Position numbers and translations under genes: made by a program | Notes under the pieces: generated by a model | What the model was told of the DNA's origin: nothing | Seen by the model: the letters and a program-made list of their open reading frames with translations, nothing else | Databases searched by the model: none | Shown: in pieces, positions 17,646 through 27,080 of the stretch | How the letters are laid out: every line of letters begins with the position of its first letter | Numbering within the stretch: the stretch's first letter is position 1 | Assembly: GCA_018267615.1 (NCBI GenBank) | Contig: JAFDYD010000044.1 | Span: forward strand, 123,878-183,074 | DNA: 59,197 nt | From: Bacteroidota bacterium | GTDB taxonomy: Bacteria; Bacteroidota; Bacteroidia; Chitinophagales; Chitinophagaceae | Reading direction: 5' to 3'

Positions 17646-18893
17646 TCAATTGCTAATGGTGATTTCTTTTGAATTTACAAACTTGCTCATATCCGAAGTG
17701 ATTACCACTTCGCCGGGTTTTATATTGTCTTTGATCTCCACATAATCGAAATTAGTCATCCCGATATGTACGGTTCTTCTTTCCGCTTTTCCATTGCTCA
17801 CTACAAAAATATCCTGCGAAGGGGCGCCTTTGAATGCGGAACCATTGGCAACACGCAATACGTTATCACTTGAAGCAGTCACCAGGAATATTTCCACTTT
17901 CATATTTGGGCGAAATAATTTGTTGTTCCTTTCATCGGGCTGAATATCGAAAGAGATGATATTATTTTGGATAGACGGATAAATATTTGTGACGGTTCCT
18001 CTTATCTGCGTTTCATTGATCCGAATCACTGCACTCATGCCCGCGTGCAGACGATCCATATAATTGTCACTGATAGTTCCAACTACTTTGAAACTACTGA
18101 GATCGGCTATACGTGCCAGTGACTCACCTTCGCGAACGGTTGCACCGATATTTTTATTGATCCATGTCACCACGCCAGCCCGGCTCGCAACAATATTGGC
18201 AAGTTTTAATTTCCGTTCGAGTTCGTGCAAATCATTTTCTTGTATTTGTGCGGCGATTTCGGATTCACGCATTTCAACCTGCATGGTCTGTTGCTTATTC
18301 TTTATTTCATTTTCCAATTGATTTTTTTCGAGCCTGGCGACTTTCAAATTCAACTCGGCTTTTTCTATATCTTCTCTTGTACCGCCACCGGCCTTGTATA
18401 AACGCTTTGCATTTTCTACATCAGCCAGGAGACTATTGATCCGGAGTTCTTTGATATTATCATTGGACTTCATATCAAAAAAGCTCTTATCCAATTCCAG
18501 TTCAAGTTTGTGAATATTATTGCGCTTGGATTCTAATTGGAATTTCTGCTTCTCATATTCCGTTTGAGAAGATGCCTTATCCAATGTAAGAATAGATTGA
18601 CCCATGTTAATGGCGCTCCCTGCATCCATCACCACATTTTTAATAGAAGCATTGATTGGACTTGCGATGATTTCTTCAAATTCTGGCAATACCTCACCTG
18701 ACGCGTTGATTGTATTTTCAATTCTTCCTCTCTCAACGACTGCTGTTGTTATTTCCGATTTTTTTAATGTGGATTGAAAAAATGAACGAACAAGAAAAAT
18801 AGAAGCTGCGAGTGCAGCGATAACTATCACAGCGGTATAAATGAATTTTCGTTTTTTGCGTACCGACACTTCTTCTTCAATCAACTTATCCAT
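17646..18893 (-). CDS. Periplasmic adaptor (membrane fusion protein) of the ABC exporter
   Basis: A 415-residue HlyD/MacA-like adaptor. It has one N-terminal membrane helix (YTAVIVIAALAASIFLV), the split lipoyl domain (ENTINASGEVLPEFEEIIASPI and later VASRAGVVTWINKNIGATVREGESL), and a long coiled-coil hairpin between them (about residues 105-235). The beta-barrel and membrane-proximal domains follow. It bridges the ABC permeases and the TolC channel. It is the first gene of the exporter operon, and the sigma-54-like promoter lies just ahead. ATG 18893 is preferred to the TTG one codon upstream. Confidence 0.92.
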   Translation of the reverse strand: MDKLIEEEVSVRKKRKFIYTAVIVIAALAASIFLVRSFFQSTLKKSEITTAVVERGRIENTINASGEVLPEFEEIIASPINASIKNVVMDAGSAINMGQSILTLDKASSQTEYEKQKFQLESKRNNIHKLELELDKSFFDMKSNDNIKELRINSLLADVENAKRLYKAGGGTREDIEKAELNLKVARLEKNQLENEIKNKQQTMQVEMRESEIAAQIQENDLHELERKLKLANIVASRAGVVTWINKNIGATVREGESLARIADLSSFKVVGTISDNYMDRLHAGMSAVIRINETQIRGTVTNIYPSIQNNIISFDIQPDERNNKLFRPNMKVEIFLVTASSDNVLRVANGSAFKGAPSQDIFVVSNGKAERRTVHIGMTNFDYVEIKDNIKPGEVVITSDMSKFVNSKEITISN

Positions 18894-18916
18894 CAATCTA
18901 TTTTTGACAAATAGAT

Positions 18917-18932
18917 TTCAATCCAAATGCCA
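18917..18932 (-). promoter_or_regulatory. Sigma-54-like promoter of the ABC exporter operon
   Basis: Read on the minus strand the sequence is TGGCAT-N5-TTGAA, matching the -24/-12 consensus TGGCAC-N5-TTGC(A/T) apart from C to T at the end of the -24 box and A in place of C in the -12 GC. The GG to -12 spacing is correct. Predicted transcription would begin near 18906, about 13 bases before the adaptor ATG. The same operon encodes an NtrC-type activator. Confidence 0.5.
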
Positions 18933-18984
18933 AACATAAATTGGTAAAAACCAGCAGACTGATTAAAAAAGATTTTTGAAAAAT

Positions 18985-18998
18985 GTTCGATATCGAAC
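18985..18998. promoter_or_regulatory. Candidate enhancer (UAS) for the NtrC-type regulator
   Basis: GTTCGATATCGAAC is a perfect 14-base palindrome about 80-90 bases upstream of the predicted start of the sigma-54-like promoter, a usual position for an enhancer-binding protein site. A second GAACATTT half-site is directly repeated next to it (18981-19008). The assignment is an inference from position and symmetry. Confidence 0.45.
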
Positions 18999-19024
18999 GA
19001 AATGTTCTAAAATATTTCACTCAT

Positions 19025-21145
19025 TCAAACCGGAAGCTCCATAATAAATTCGGAATATTCTCCTTCCCTGGTATCCACTGTTAAAATGCCGCGATGCCCC
19101 TGCGTAATGATATCGTAGCTTAATGATAATCCCAGGCCCGTTCCTTTGCCGGTTGGTTTTGTAGTGAAGAATGGCTGGAAGATTTTGTCCAGGTTTTTTT
19201 GCGGTATGCCTATGCCATTGTCCCTGATACGGATTTCAACAATATCATTTATTTTTTTTGTAGTAACCGATATAAAGGGTTCAAATGATTCTCCAACATT
19301 TTTTTTCTTTTCTGCAAGCGCATAAAAAGCGTTGTTGAATATATTGAGCAACACGCGACCAATATCCTGTGGTACAACATTTATTTTTTCGAGCGCAGGA
19401 TCAAAATTCGTTTTCAATGTGACCTGCAAACCTTTCTCACGAGTACGCGATATGTGATAGCTCAATTTCAAATATTCATCTGCCAATGCGTTGATATCGG
19501 CAGGTTCTGTTTGCCCGGTGCTTGCCTTCGAATGCTGAAGCATGCCCCGAACAATGGCATCAACACGTTTACCATGATGCATAATCTTCTCGAGATTTTG
19601 CCTGATGTTTGAAGCGAGCGCAATTCCTTCTTCGTAATTTCCCGCCTTGAATTCATTTCCCATTTCATCAACCAATTCTGCACTCAATTCGGAAAAATTA
19701 TTTACAAAGTTCAACGGGTTTTGTATTTCATGTGCGATGCCTGCGGTAAGCTCACCAAGCGAAGCCATTTTCTCGCGCTGCACAAGTTGTGCCTGCGTAG
19801 CTTTCAATTCTTGTAATGTTTCAGCGAGATGATCTCGCTGCTGTTGTAATAAGCGATTTGCTTTTTGCTTTTGCCTGTTGTTAACGATCAACGCGACCGC
19901 AAGCAATCCGGCAAGCAAAAGACCTGCAAGCAATGCATAAATATTTAAACGCTGATGATAAGCTTTATCCTCCTGCAATTCTTTATCCCTTGTAAGAATC
20001 GCAATTTCGGATTGCTTTTTATCAAGATCATATTGAAATTTCAAACCCGCCACGAGATTCTTTTTATCTTCTCCCACGAGACTATCCTTATAGGAAATGT
20101 ATAATTTTTGAGCCTCGTATGCTTTTAGATAATTTTTCTTTTCTGCATAAGCATATGCAAGAATTTGGTAGGTATTATAAATATTTCTTTTGAAACCGAT
20201 TTTATCTGCAACAGCCAATGCTTTATTTCCGTAATACAGGGCGCTGTCTGCTTTTTTTGAATTGAAATAAGTATCTGCGATTTGGTAATAAACATCTGCA
20301 ATTGCCTCTGTTTCATTCAGCGTTTCAAAAAAAGATAAAGCGCGAAAAGCATCGTTAAGCGACTCACGGTATTTATGCTGTCCATCTTTTACATTAGACA
20401 GGTTTCGAAGAATAAGCCCTTCCAAATGCGCATTCTTTTCGGATTCAGCCAAAGGAAATGCGCGGAGAAAAATTTCTTCAGCCTTATCAAGCTTTAGTTG
20501 TTCCTGGTAAATGCCGCCGATATTATTGAGAAAACGTGCTATCTCATTTTTATGTCCGAGCTGCTCGTGAATTTTCAAACCACGTTCATAAAAATTGAGT
20601 GCCTGTTCCGGTTCACCCATTTCTTTATACAATACGCCAACATTTCCCATGATGGAGGCTGCATCATTTTGTTTGCCAATTTTCTCAAAGGTTTGTACGG
20701 ACTGCAAATAGAATTGAAGAGCCTGCGGATAATTTGATTGACTATGAAAAACCGTTCCCTTGCCATTCAATGCCCATGCGAGTCCGGAACTATCGCCCGC
20801 TTGAATCGACGCCTGCGCATTGCTGTCATACGCTTTTAACGCCGATGCATAGTCGCCGGTTTGATAATAGTAAGAACCTATTCTTCTTAATGCCCTGACT
20901 TCACCGGAAGAAAAATGAATGTCGCGGGAAAGTCTGGCGGCCGTTTCTGAAGTCTTTAAACTTTCTTCAGACCCAATATCCAACAGCTCAAGAGCGAGTG
21001 CGTTCAACAAATTCACGCGTGTAGTATCTAATGCGGAATGTTTTTCCAACAATGAGCGGATACTGTCAATTGCTTTGTTTTGCGCATGAGAATACAATAC
21101 AGCAAGCAAAAGACTTACGGTCAGCAGTGAATAAATTTTTTTCAT
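19025..21145 (-). CDS. TPR-containing sensor histidine kinase
   Basis: A 706-residue kinase. A signal peptide (MKKIYSLLTVSLLLAVLYSHAQ) leads to a periplasmic array of tetratricopeptide repeats (about residues 70-375). One membrane helix (LNIYALLAGLLLAGLLAVALIV) and a short coiled coil follow. The dimerisation domain has H472 in GIAHEIQNPLNFVNN, and the ATPase domain has N box NIFNNAFYALAE, G1 RDNGIGIP and G2 GKGTGLGLSL. No partner regulator is adjacent. It may signal to the RND pump or the ABC exporter that flank it, but nothing in the sequence proves this. The ATG at 21145 precedes the signal peptide; the frame open to 21253 merely crosses a repeat. Confidence 0.9.
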   Translation of the reverse strand: MKKIYSLLTVSLLLAVLYSHAQNKAIDSIRSLLEKHSALDTTRVNLLNALALELLDIGSEESLKTSETAARLSRDIHFSSGEVRALRRIGSYYYQTGDYASALKAYDSNAQASIQAGDSSGLAWALNGKGTVFHSQSNYPQALQFYLQSVQTFEKIGKQNDAASIMGNVGVLYKEMGEPEQALNFYERGLKIHEQLGHKNEIARFLNNIGGIYQEQLKLDKAEEIFLRAFPLAESEKNAHLEGLILRNLSNVKDGQHKYRESLNDAFRALSFFETLNETEAIADVYYQIADTYFNSKKADSALYYGNKALAVADKIGFKRNIYNTYQILAYAYAEKKNYLKAYEAQKLYISYKDSLVGEDKKNLVAGLKFQYDLDKKQSEIAILTRDKELQEDKAYHQRLNIYALLAGLLLAGLLAVALIVNNRQKQKANRLLQQQRDHLAETLQELKATQAQLVQREKMASLGELTAGIAHEIQNPLNFVNNFSELSAELVDEMGNEFKAGNYEEGIALASNIRQNLEKIMHHGKRVDAIVRGMLQHSKASTGQTEPADINALADEYLKLSYHISRTREKGLQVTLKTNFDPALEKINVVPQDIGRVLLNIFNNAFYALAEKKKNVGESFEPFISVTTKKINDIVEIRIRDNGIGIPQKNLDKIFQPFFTTKPTGKGTGLGLSLSYDIITQGHRGILTVDTREGEYSEFIMELPV

Positions 21146-21194
21146 CAGTGACTTGACAGTTAGGCAAGCAAAGGAACAAAAAAATGTGCAATTG

Positions 21195-21288
21195 TCTGAA
21201 TGGGGATTTTTCTTTGCGTTTTTGCGCCTTTGCGAGAAAATTATCTCACGCAAAGACGCAAAAGCGCAAAGAAAAATCCCGGTTCAGA
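21195..21288. repeat. Family A inverted repeat with extended outer arms
   Basis: The inner arms carry CTTTGCGTTTTTGCGCC against GACGCAAAAGCGCAAAG. Outer arms add TCTGAAT/CGGGGATTTTT against AAAAATCCCGGTTCAGA, making arms of about 43 bases with a few mismatches. It ends on the base before the TolC stop codon (21289). It lies between the RND operon and the TPR kinase gene, both leftward. Confidence 0.92.
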
Positions 21289-22626
21289 TTATTTCCCAAT
21301 CGTTTTCTCCAACGCAATTCCCGCATACAAATAATCATACACCGCTTCGAGGTAATTGGATTGCGCCGCTGTCAATGCAAGTTCTGCATCGGTTAACTCA
21401 AGTCTCGACGCAACGCCTCGTGCATACCGATATTGGGTGATTTCATAGCTCAACTGCGCTGTCTCTTTCACGTTAGATCTTGTTTGTAAGCGCGCAGCCG
21501 TTTCCTGTAAGTTTGCAACGACCTGGCGCACTTCAACACGTAATTGTTCATAAGCATTCGCCAAGCGGATAACGGATTGCTGCTTTTCAATTTTTGCCTG
21601 GCTTATTTTCGCCTGGTTACTATTCCCATTAAAAATTGGAATCGTTATCTGCGCGCCAACCAACGGAGTAGACGGATAATAAGCATTGAAATAATTGAAC
21701 TGACTTGTTTGCGTAGCCACCTGGTACTGTCCGATCAATGATACATTCGGTTTTGTTGCCGCGGCAGCCAGCCTGATTTGCTGATCGCTTACTTGTTGTT
21801 GCAAATCGAGCGCCTTCAAATCAGATCTGTTTGCTCTCGCATCCTGGTACACTTCTTCCTCTGATGGAATACTTGAAACAGTTTGCAGTGCCAGCGAATC
21901 ACTCAATTCAATTTCCTGCAAAGAATCGATTCCGATCAGCGTTTTCAATTGCAATTTGCCCACCTGCACAGCATAAGATAATCTCAACAGATCCGGTTCT
22001 AAATTTTTCACTGAGGTATACGCTCTCAATGTATCTACGCGCAATGCCCTTCCCTGCGCAAGCAATGATTTTGCATCGTCCAATGCTTTTTGATTTCGGT
22101 TCAAACTTTCCTGTTGCAGCCTGATGCGTTCATTCAACACGAGTATTTGCAAATAGGTTTGTTTGACGAGCGCAGCGATATTTTTTTCCTTATCAGTGAG
22201 TGTGAACCCACTTTCACGCTCGGATAATTTGGAGCTGATCAATGATGGTTTGGCCGCAGGATTATATAATGGTTGGGACAAAGACAATAGGGCGAGCGCC
22301 TGGTCTCTCCCCCCAAATCTGCCGTAGGATATTTTATCCGTATTACTTCCATTACCAAATCCAAAAAATACCGGCTCAAGAAAATAATGAGCTACCTGTG
22401 CATTCGTAGTCACCGTCGGCAACGACAGACTTTTTGCAACTCTTACCTGTTGCTTTGATCTGTCAATATCCAACCTTGCGATTTTAATTTCGCGGTTATT
22501 GGTGATCGTGAGTGATACAGCCTCCTGCATCGAAATTTTTTTCGGCTGTGCATCGGCGATATATGATATAAGGGTCATGAGTGCGAAAGTCAGGACCGTA
22601 TAAATAAAAGCTTTCTTGTTAGTCAT
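21289..22626 (-). CDS. TolC-family outer-membrane channel of the RND pump
   Basis: A 445-residue outer-membrane factor with signal peptide (FIYTVLTFALMTLISYIADAQ). Two OEP domains with alpha-hairpins are visible, with typical phrases such as NRSDLKALDLQQQVSDQQIRLA and RYARGVASRLELTDAELALTAAQSNYLEAVYDYL. It is the third gene of the RND operon, 30 bases after the pump, and should form its exit duct. It is not closely similar to the channel at 16186. Confidence 0.92.
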   Translation of the reverse strand: MTNKKAFIYTVLTFALMTLISYIADAQPKKISMQEAVSLTITNNREIKIARLDIDRSKQQVRVAKSLSLPTVTTNAQVAHYFLEPVFFGFGNGSNTDKISYGRFGGRDQALALLSLSQPLYNPAAKPSLISSKLSERESGFTLTDKEKNIAALVKQTYLQILVLNERIRLQQESLNRNQKALDDAKSLLAQGRALRVDTLRAYTSVKNLEPDLLRLSYAVQVGKLQLKTLIGIDSLQEIELSDSLALQTVSSIPSEEEVYQDARANRSDLKALDLQQQVSDQQIRLAAAATKPNVSLIGQYQVATQTSQFNYFNAYYPSTPLVGAQITIPIFNGNSNQAKISQAKIEKQQSVIRLANAYEQLRVEVRQVVANLQETAARLQTRSNVKETAQLSYEITQYRYARGVASRLELTDAELALTAAQSNYLEAVYDYLYAGIALEKTIGK

Positions 22627-22656
22627 AAAATAGATGTTCTGATATTTGATAATAGG

Positions 22657-25600
22657 TTATAGCGCAACAACCGGTTCATGCAGATCATTGCTAATCACTT
22701 TTTCTTCTGCTCTTTTTTTATAGGGTCGCGAGAAATAAGAATACACGGAAGGAATCACATACAAAGTCAGAATCCCTGCGAAAATCAATCCTCCCACAAC
22801 AACGATACCCAATGATGTCCTGCTTCCGGATGATGTTCCGAGAGACAATGCAATCGGTAAGGTTCCGAAAATCATCGCGAGTGTTGTCATCAGAATTGGT
22901 CTGAACCTGGATATTGCAGCAGACAGCACGGCTTCTTTCACACTCATTCCTTCTTCTTTTCTTTGGTTTGCAAATTCAACAATGAGAATTCCGTTCTTCG
23001 TAATCAATCCAATCAACATGATGATTCCTATCTCGCTAAAAACATTAATGGATTGATTGGTGATCCACAAACTCAACAATGCGCCGGTCACTGCCATCGG
23101 AACGGTGAGCAGGATAATGAATGGATCGATCAGACTTTCAAATTGCGCAGCTAATACGAGATAAATAAGTATGATTGCAAAAATGAAAGCAAAGATTAAG
23201 CTGGAACTACTTTCAGAAAAATCACGGCTTTGTCCCGCGAGCGTTGTTCTGAAACCTGCTGGCAAAGTTTTCTTTGCGATACCATCCATTTCTTTGATCG
23301 CTTCACCAAGACTTACTCCGGGTGCGGGTGTTGCAGAAATGGTTGCACTGTAGGATTGATTGTAACGATAGATAGCAGGCGGACTCACAGATTCATTCAT
23401 CTTGACGAGATTATCCAGCGAAATCATTTCTCCTGTCGATGATTTCAAAAACAGTGAACTCAAATCTGCCGGCGCTGAACGTTCCTTTCTTTCCAATTGC
23501 CCGATCACTTCATATTGCCTGTCGTTATAAATAAAATACCCATAACGGCGACCACTAAGCGCTAATTGGAGTGTTCTTCCTATTTCCTGTGTTGAAATGC
23601 CTGACTGCGCTGCACGCTGCCTGTCGATGCTGATTCCGATCTCCGGGCGATTCACTTTAAAATCCGGATCCTGGAAACCAAGTTTTTTGCTTTGATAAAC
23701 CTGTCCCATCAATTTCGGCATGATGTCAACCAGGCTTTTCAAATCAGGAGCCTGTACCACATATTGTAATGGTTGTGAACTTGAGAAACCTCCTATCGTT
23801 GGAATTTGTATTGGAATGCAAATCACATTTCTGAATCTTCCAGATGCTGCAACTAGTTTTTGATAAACCTGTGTTTGCGTCATCTTGCTCTTGCGATCCT
23901 TTGGCTCTTTTAAAAATATCCATTGAAAAGATGAATTCACAGGTTGAACGAGTGTACCAATCGATGCAGCAATACCCGCATACGTTCTGTTCTCGTTCAA
24001 ATCAGGAATTGAATCGGCAACAAAATTTGTAATCTCCTGCATTGTCTGCTGCATGCTTTCATACGAAGTACCTTCCGGTGCGATCACGGCCAAACCCACC
24101 ATGGACCTATCTTCCAGCGGGGCCAACTCGGATGGTAATTTTGGAGCAAGCAGGTAAGCAATTCCAAACGATAAAATCAACAATGCAAATCCCAACCATC
24201 TGAATTTGAAAAATCCGTTCAATGTTTTTGCATAACCTCTGTTCAATGCTTCAAACCATGGTTCTGTTTTTCTATATAACCATCCATGTGACGCACCTGC
24301 TTTTAATAAGTAGGCACTCATCATCGGTGATAATGTCAACGCCACAAATGCTGATATTAAAACTGAACCCGAAACTACAATCGCAAATTCTTTGAATAGT
24401 CGACCGGTAATTCCACCGAGAAATAAAATCGGAAGAAATACTGCAGCGAGTGTTATGGTTGTTGAAATCACCGCAAAATAAATTTCATCGGATCCTTTTC
24501 TCGCAGCTTGTATCGGCGACATTCCCTTCTCCACTTTGCTGTAAATATTTTCCAGCACCACAATCGCATCGTCAACTACAAGTCCGATTGCGAGAACAAG
24601 TCCGAGCAGTGTCAATACATTGATCGAAAAATTTCCGATATACATGATGAAAAAAGCCGAGATAATAGAAACGGGAATAGCTACTAATGGAATGATTGTA
24701 CTTCTCCAATCTCTAAGAAAAATAAAAATGATCAATGCAACGAGCCCAAATGCGAGCAGCAATGTATCTTCTACTTCAGATAAAGAATTGCGGACGGGAA
24801 CTGTAAAATCTTTTCCCAACGAAATAATAAAATCTTTTGGAGCAGATTTTTTAATATCATCAAAACGCTTTTTGAATTCATCTACGATAGCGAGTGAATT
24901 CGCGCCGCGTTGTGGTTGTACACCTGTACCGACTCCGAAGCGCGCAGTTTTTCCTTCAGCCACGATCATTGCTGTTCTTTCGTTTTGTGAAGACATGATG
25001 GCTGTTCCAACATCTTTGAATCTTACGATCGCGCCACCTTTTTCACTTAATATCATATTATTGAAATCATCTTCAGTTACCAGTCTTCCTTCCGTGCGCA
25101 GAGTGACTTCCGTATTTTGTCCTTCGATACGTCCGCTTGGCAAATCCACATTTTCTTTTTGTAATGCTGCCTGTACATCTGCAGGAGTTAATTGGTAAGC
25201 CGCAAGTTTTACAGGGTCCATACGCAAACGCATGGCTCTTTTTCTTCCCGCGTAAGAATCGACCAACCTCACACCTGGAATCGATTGCAGTCTTTCTTTG
25301 ATATTGATGTTGACGAAATCAGTGATGTCTTCAAGGCTTCTTGTATCGCTCTGCACGGTTAAGAAAACAAGAAAATCAGGCGGACCAGATTTCTCAACAA
25401 TAGTTGGTTCAATATCCGCGGGTAATTGCTGGCGCGATTTAGAAACTTTATCACGCACATCATTCGCCACTGCTTCAAGATCTGCACTCAGATTAAATTC
25501 AACAGTGATGATACTGACTTGCTCTCTCGATTGAGAAGACATGGCACGAATTCCATTTGCTTCAGCAATGGCTTCTTCCAAAGGTTTTGTTACCTGCGAT

Positions 25601-25782
25601 GCGATGATGTCAGCGCTCGCTCCGGGATATACAGTTGTAATAGTAACAATGGGTGAATCGGTAACAGGATATTCTCGCGTTCCTAAAAATGTATATCCGA
25701 CGATTCCGAAAAGTATTAATAGAACAGACATCACCCCGGCTAATACCGGACGAGATATACTTACTTGTGATATAGCACTCAT
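22657..25782 (-). CDS. RND multidrug efflux pump, inner-membrane subunit (AcrB/HAE1 type)
   Basis: A 1041-residue proton-driven transporter of the HAE1 family. It has the duplicated design of 12 helices and two large periplasmic loops. The N-terminus SISRPVLAGVMSVLLILFGIVGY is family-typical. The proton-relay aspartates lie in AIGLVVDDAIVVLENI (helix 4). The second-half counterpart is IGLITKNGILIVEFANQ (helix 10). It expels drugs, dyes or lipophilic anions with the adaptor upstream and TolC channel downstream. Substrates cannot be read from sequence. An extremely GC-rich hairpin (25811-25898) separates it from the adaptor. Confidence 0.95.
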   Translation of the reverse strand: MSAISQVSISRPVLAGVMSVLLILFGIVGYTFLGTREYPVTDSPIVTITTVYPGASADIIASQVTKPLEEAIAEANGIRAMSSQSREQVSIITVEFNLSADLEAVANDVRDKVSKSRQQLPADIEPTIVEKSGPPDFLVFLTVQSDTRSLEDITDFVNINIKERLQSIPGVRLVDSYAGRKRAMRLRMDPVKLAAYQLTPADVQAALQKENVDLPSGRIEGQNTEVTLRTEGRLVTEDDFNNMILSEKGGAIVRFKDVGTAIMSSQNERTAMIVAEGKTARFGVGTGVQPQRGANSLAIVDEFKKRFDDIKKSAPKDFIISLGKDFTVPVRNSLSEVEDTLLLAFGLVALIIFIFLRDWRSTIIPLVAIPVSIISAFFIMYIGNFSINVLTLLGLVLAIGLVVDDAIVVLENIYSKVEKGMSPIQAARKGSDEIYFAVISTTITLAAVFLPILFLGGITGRLFKEFAIVVSGSVLISAFVALTLSPMMSAYLLKAGASHGWLYRKTEPWFEALNRGYAKTLNGFFKFRWLGFALLILSFGIAYLLAPKLPSELAPLEDRSMVGLAVIAPEGTSYESMQQTMQEITNFVADSIPDLNENRTYAGIAASIGTLVQPVNSSFQWIFLKEPKDRKSKMTQTQVYQKLVAASGRFRNVICIPIQIPTIGGFSSSQPLQYVVQAPDLKSLVDIMPKLMGQVYQSKKLGFQDPDFKVNRPEIGISIDRQRAAQSGISTQEIGRTLQLALSGRRYGYFIYNDRQYEVIGQLERKERSAPADLSSLFLKSSTGEMISLDNLVKMNESVSPPAIYRYNQSYSATISATPAPGVSLGEAIKEMDGIAKKTLPAGFRTTLAGQSRDFSESSSSLIFAFIFAIILIYLVLAAQFESLIDPFIILLTVPMAVTGALLSLWITNQSINVFSEIGIIMLIGLITKNGILIVEFANQRKEEGMSVKEAVLSAAISRFRPILMTTLAMIFGTLPIALSLGTSSGSRTSLGIVVVGGLIFAGILTLYVIPSVYSYFSRPYKKRAEEKVISNDLHEPVVAL

Positions 25783-25810
25783 AAAAAGTTTGTTGTTGTT
25801 TGATTTTCTT

Positions 25811-25898
25811 CAACCCCGTCGGCGGTCGGAGACCCCGACGGCGGCGAAGAAATAATTAGAACAACCGCCGTCGGGGTCTGCGACCGCCGACGGGGTTG
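25811..25898. repeat. GC-rich inverted repeat within the RND operon
   Basis: Arms of about 37 bases (left from 25811, CAACCCCGTCGGCGGTCG...; right ending 25898) match with one internal mismatch and a few at the loop. The base composition contrasts sharply with the AT-leaning surroundings. The unit CCGTCGGCGGTCG and its inverse are themselves related, so each arm has internal symmetry. It lies between adaptor and pump genes. Confidence 0.93.
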
Positions 25899-25903
25899 GA
25901 TTA

Positions 25904-26977
25904 CTACTTCAATGTCACGAACTGAACCGCAGCTCCGGGTTGTAGTCTGAGCAGATTACTCGTCACTACAGTGTCTCCATTGTTCAATCCTTTTAATACT
26001 TGCACGACAGTCGGTCCGCGTTGCCCAATTTCTATCGGTGTTAACTGTACATGATTTTCTTTTGCTACATATACACTATAACCTTGTGAAGAAGGTATCA
26101 GCGCTTGCGAAGAAACCAGTAATGCTTCGTTGGAAGAATGCAATGCTAAATTCAAACGCGCACTTTGTCCGGGCAACAAAACTCTTCCTGGATTTTGTGT
26201 GATGGCTCTTACCAATAATGTTCTTGTATTCTGATCCAATCTTGATTCACGCGCTATCACTTTGGTGGTGTACTGTTTAGAGTCGGAAGCAACGGAAAAT
26301 TTCTGCTCGCTGCCAGGGACAATAATGTTTGCATATTTTTCTGGAACTGAAAATTCTACTTTCACTGAGCTGTTGTCTTCAATGTTTGTAAGAATTGTAT
26401 TTGTAGAAACAATTGCTCCGGGATGAACATTGATGATACCTACTTGTCCATCGAATGGTGCACGTATCTGTGTTTTGCGAATCATTACCTGCAGCTCTGC
26501 AATTTGAGCCTGCAATACTTTCAGGTTGGTGAAAGCCTGGTCATAATCCTGTTGCACCACTGCTTCGTGTTTGATCAGGTCGCGAAGACGTTCTTCATTC
26601 AGCGCGGAAAGTTTTTCCTGCTGACGTAATTTTTCGAGTTGCGCCTGCAGGTCTTCGTCATCCAATTGAAAAAGCAAGGTGCCTGCTCTTACAAAATTTC
26701 CTTCTTTTACATTTACATGTGTGATCTTGCGCGTTAGTTCACTGACGATATCAACCTGTTGATTGGCGACCAAAGTGCCAGTGACTTCTATTTCTTCTTT
26801 CAGTGATGCATGTGTTATGATATTTCCATCCACCGGAGTTGCCTGCGGTGCAATGCTGGCTGGAGGATCTTTTTTTTCATTTCCTTTTGCATAACAGCCG
26901 GCGATCGACAACATGATGATTAAAGAGAGAACGAGTGAGAGGCTTTGGTTAACCTGGTGCTTCATAATCTGATTCAT
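25904..26977 (-). CDS. RND efflux periplasmic adaptor lipoprotein
   Basis: A 357-residue adaptor with a lipobox (MLSIAGC, lipidated Cys28) that anchors it to a membrane facing the periplasm. It has the barrel-sandwich hybrid (EIEVTGTLVANQQVDIVSE and IRAPFDGQVGIINVHPGAIV), a short alpha-hairpin, a beta-barrel and a membrane-proximal domain. It links the pump to the TolC channel. ATG 26977 is chosen over a TTG at 26983. Two ArsR-type dyads lie upstream (27005-27028, 27081-27104), suggesting repression by the adjacent regulator. Confidence 0.93.
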   Translation of the reverse strand: MNQIMKHQVNQSLSLVLSLIIMLSIAGCYAKGNEKKDPPASIAPQATPVDGNIITHASLKEEIEVTGTLVANQQVDIVSELTRKITHVNVKEGNFVRAGTLLFQLDDEDLQAQLEKLRQQEKLSALNEERLRDLIKHEAVVQQDYDQAFTNLKVLQAQIAELQVMIRKTQIRAPFDGQVGIINVHPGAIVSTNTILTNIEDNSSVKVEFSVPEKYANIIVPGSEQKFSVASDSKQYTTKVIARESRLDQNTRTLLVRAITQNPGRVLLPGQSARLNLALHSSNEALLVSSQALIPSSQGYSVYVAKENHVQLTPIEIGQRGPTVVQVLKGLNNGDTVVTSNLLRLQPGAAVQFVTLK

Positions 26978-27004
26978 AAGCAAAAATTAATGATTAATTA
27001 ATAG

Positions 27005-27028
27005 ATATATTTAAATACTTCGATATAT
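27005..27028. promoter_or_regulatory. ArsR operator candidate, copy 1 (weak)
   Basis: A 24-base imperfect dyad with outer halves ATATAT. It has CGATATAT on the right, and 18 of 24 positions agree with the strong copy at 27081-27104. It lies 28 bases upstream of the RND adaptor start, over or just after the likely promoter. Confidence 0.4.
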
Positions 27029-27080
27029 AAGGGCGTGACTTTCCGGATTAAAACTAAAAACATTCCATTTGCAACAATCG

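Noticed and set aside
24620..25198. 192-residue plus-strand frame inside the RND pump gene
   Set aside because: It is an antisense shadow of a conserved pump sequence, with no likely start signal.
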